DNA from: Nitrospirales bacterium
Lineage (GTDB): Bacteria > Nitrospirota > Nitrospiria > Nitrospirales > UBA2166
Direction of reading: 5' to 3'
DNA: 5,192 bases
Assembly: GCA_029261375.1 (NCBI GenBank)
Contig: JAJDBL010000437.1
Coordinates: 1-5,192, forward strand
The translations under genes were made by a program, and so were the position numbers. Of the stretch, positions 4,306-5,192 are shown in pieces (position 1 is the stretch's first letter; each line of letters starts with the position of its first letter). The notes under the pieces were generated by a model. The model did no database searches. It was not told where the DNA came from and saw only the letters and a program-made list of their open reading frames with translations.

Positions 4306-5192
4306 ATGCAAACGAGTGCCGCACAGCCCACCGCCGAGAGCCTCCAACAGGAGGTAAACATGTACCGCGAGCAGGTCGCGGCGCTCAAGTTTGAGCTGAA
4401 TCAACTCCGTAAACTGGTCTTCGGCGCGAGAAGCGAGCGCTTCGAGCCGGAATTGCCCGATCAGCTGGGGCTTTTTGGACAGGATGCGGCGGGAGCACCC
4501 GTCGCCGCACCTGCTTCCGAGTTTGCAACGACGACAAGTGAGCGCGCGGCGACCAAGAGGCATCCGGTTCGAGTTGTCTTTCCGAACCACCTTCCGCGGC
4601 AGACGACCGTCATTGAGCCGGACATCGATACGACCGGTCTCAGGAAGATCGGGCAGGAGGTCACCGAGACGCTCGACTTTGTGCCCGCAAAACTGATTGT
4701 CATGCGGCGCGAGCGGCCGAAGTATGAGACGCCGGACGGCCAGGTCGCGATAGCCGAGCTTCCGGCGCGGCCGATCGACAAGGGTATTGCCGAGCCCCGC
4801 CTCCTGGCGCACGTCGCGATTGCAAAATACCTGGACCACATGCCGCTCCACCGGCAAGCCCAACAAATGGCACGTCAAGGCATTACGGTTGCCACATCCA
4901 CGCTTGGCGGCTGGGTCAGCCAGACGGCAGACCTGCTCACGCCGCTTTATGACCAGTTGACGCGCAAGGCGCGGGAATCGGGCTACGTTCAGGCGGATGA
5001 AACGCCTATCCGCGTGCAGGACAGCAATAAAAAGGGCGACACGCACCGGGGCTGGTACTGGGTCTACCACGCCCCGGAAAATGGCATCGTGATCATGGAT
5101 TACCATGCGAGCCGCGGGCGGGCGGGTCCCGCCGCGTGGCTTGGCCCGGACTACGACGGGCTGCTTCAATCGGATGGCTACGCGGTCTATAA
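4306..5192 (+). CDS. tnpC: IS66-family transposase TnpC (3' partial)
   Basis: The frame is open from ATG 4306 to the window end, giving 295 of an expected 500 or so residues. Residues 11-46 form a leucine/glutamine-rich coiled coil leading to the family signature LRKLVFGARSERF (34-46). The central part has LPRQ (96-99), KIGQEVTETLDFVPAKL (114-130), IAKYLDHMPLHRQ (172-184) and STLGGWV (198-204). The catalytic region shows the first Asp in QADETPI (Asp231) and the second in QSDGYAVY (Asp290); the Glu lies beyond the edge. No cysteine occurs in the visible protein, so the zinc-finger region of many TnpC proteins is absent and KIGQEVTE takes its place, as in Bacteroidota-type IS66. The start is uncertain: ATG 4360 has a far better ribosome binding site, but residues 11-18 fit the coiled coil. 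Confidence 0.92.
   Translation, partial: MQTSAAQPTAESLQQEVNMYREQVAALKFELNQLRKLVFGARSERFEPELPDQLGLFGQDAAGAPVAAPASEFATTTSERAATKRHPVRVVFPNHLPRQTTVIEPDIDTTGLRKIGQEVTETLDFVPAKLIVMRRERPKYETPDGQVAIAELPARPIDKGIAEPRLLAHVAIAKYLDHMPLHRQAQQMARQGITVATSTLGGWVSQTADLLTPLYDQLTRKARESGYVQADETPIRVQDSNKKGDTHRGWYWVYHAPENGIVIMDYHASRGRAGPAAWLGPDYDGLLQSDGYAVY
4341..4362 (+). promoter_or_regulatory. Shine-Dalgarno in a small hairpin before an internal tnpC ATG
   Basis: AGGAGG at 4349-4354 stands five bases before ATG 4360-4362, the best ribosome binding site in the window. It is the right arm of a perfect five-pair hairpin, CCTCC (4341-4345), loop AACA, GGAGG (4350-4354). If used, TnpC would start at residue 19 (MYREQVAALKFEL), and the hairpin could hide the site. 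It also lies inside codons for LQQEV, so it may be coincidental. Confidence 0.35.

Larger units (their letters stand above)
4005..5192 (+). mobile_element. IS66-family element, 5' end deleted and 3' end beyond the window
   Basis: A TnpB remnant is followed by TnpC in the standard IS66 order. TnpA, the left terminal repeat and the first part of TnpB are missing at the join with the IS3 remnant. The composition is G/C-rich: the line 4741-4800 counts 42 G+C of 60. TnpC is open to the last base, so the right part of the element may be intact outside the window. Confidence 0.9.

Noticed and set aside
3940..5169. 409-codon open frame on the minus strand
   Set aside because: It lies antisense to TnpB and TnpC, whose family motifs are unmistakable on the plus strand. 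Its translation is Arg/Pro-rich with no recognisable domain, typical of a shadow frame in G/C-rich DNA.

Overview
The window joins two unlike pieces of bacterial DNA. The left part (about 1-3112) is moderate-to-low GC and carries a compact plus-strand gene run. It holds the last 41 codons of a gene whose C-terminus resembles a polyprenyl-phosphate sugar-1-phosphate transferase, then an aldo/keto reductase, then a two-gene split transketolase (N-terminal TPP-binding half, C-terminal pyrimidine-binding/C half). The right part (about 3113-5192) is clearly GC-richer. It is a pile-up of broken insertion sequences: the left two thirds of an IS3-family (IS407-type) element fused directly to the right part of an IS66-family element that runs off the window.

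Genes 1 and 2 overlap as TGATG, and the two transketolase genes overlap as ATGA. A 133-134 bp gap separates the reductase from the transketolase pair. The setting (sugar transferase tail, reductase, split transketolase of the SDGE / WHYRSAQ type) looks like a surface-polysaccharide or unusual-sugar biosynthesis locus rather than the central pentose phosphate pathway. A possible joint role is two-carbon ketol transfer onto an activated sugar or sugar phosphate, followed by carbonyl reduction. That pathway is inference; only the enzyme families are seen.

In the IS3 piece, OrfA is intact, an A8 slippery run places OrfB in the -1 frame as expected for the family, and OrfB is broken twice: by a one-base deletion near 3769 and by loss of everything after its second catalytic Asp. 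At about 4005 the sequence switches within a few bases to the middle of an IS66 TnpB gene. The IS3 right end, the IS66 left end, IS66 TnpA and the start of TnpB are all missing at this join. TnpC follows, open to the end of the window, with two of the three DDE residues visible and no cysteine, so without the usual zinc-finger region.

Host: none of the cluster genes has a recognisable Shine-Dalgarno sequence and their leaders are A/T-rich; the cysteine-free TnpC with a KIGQEVTE motif resembles IS66 proteins common in Bacteroidota and relatives such as Rhodothermota. This is a weak taxonomic hint. The low-GC sugar locus next to high-GC IS remnants fits a laterally acquired polysaccharide island in a higher-GC host. 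I see no CRISPR array, tRNA, rRNA or convincing intrinsic terminator.
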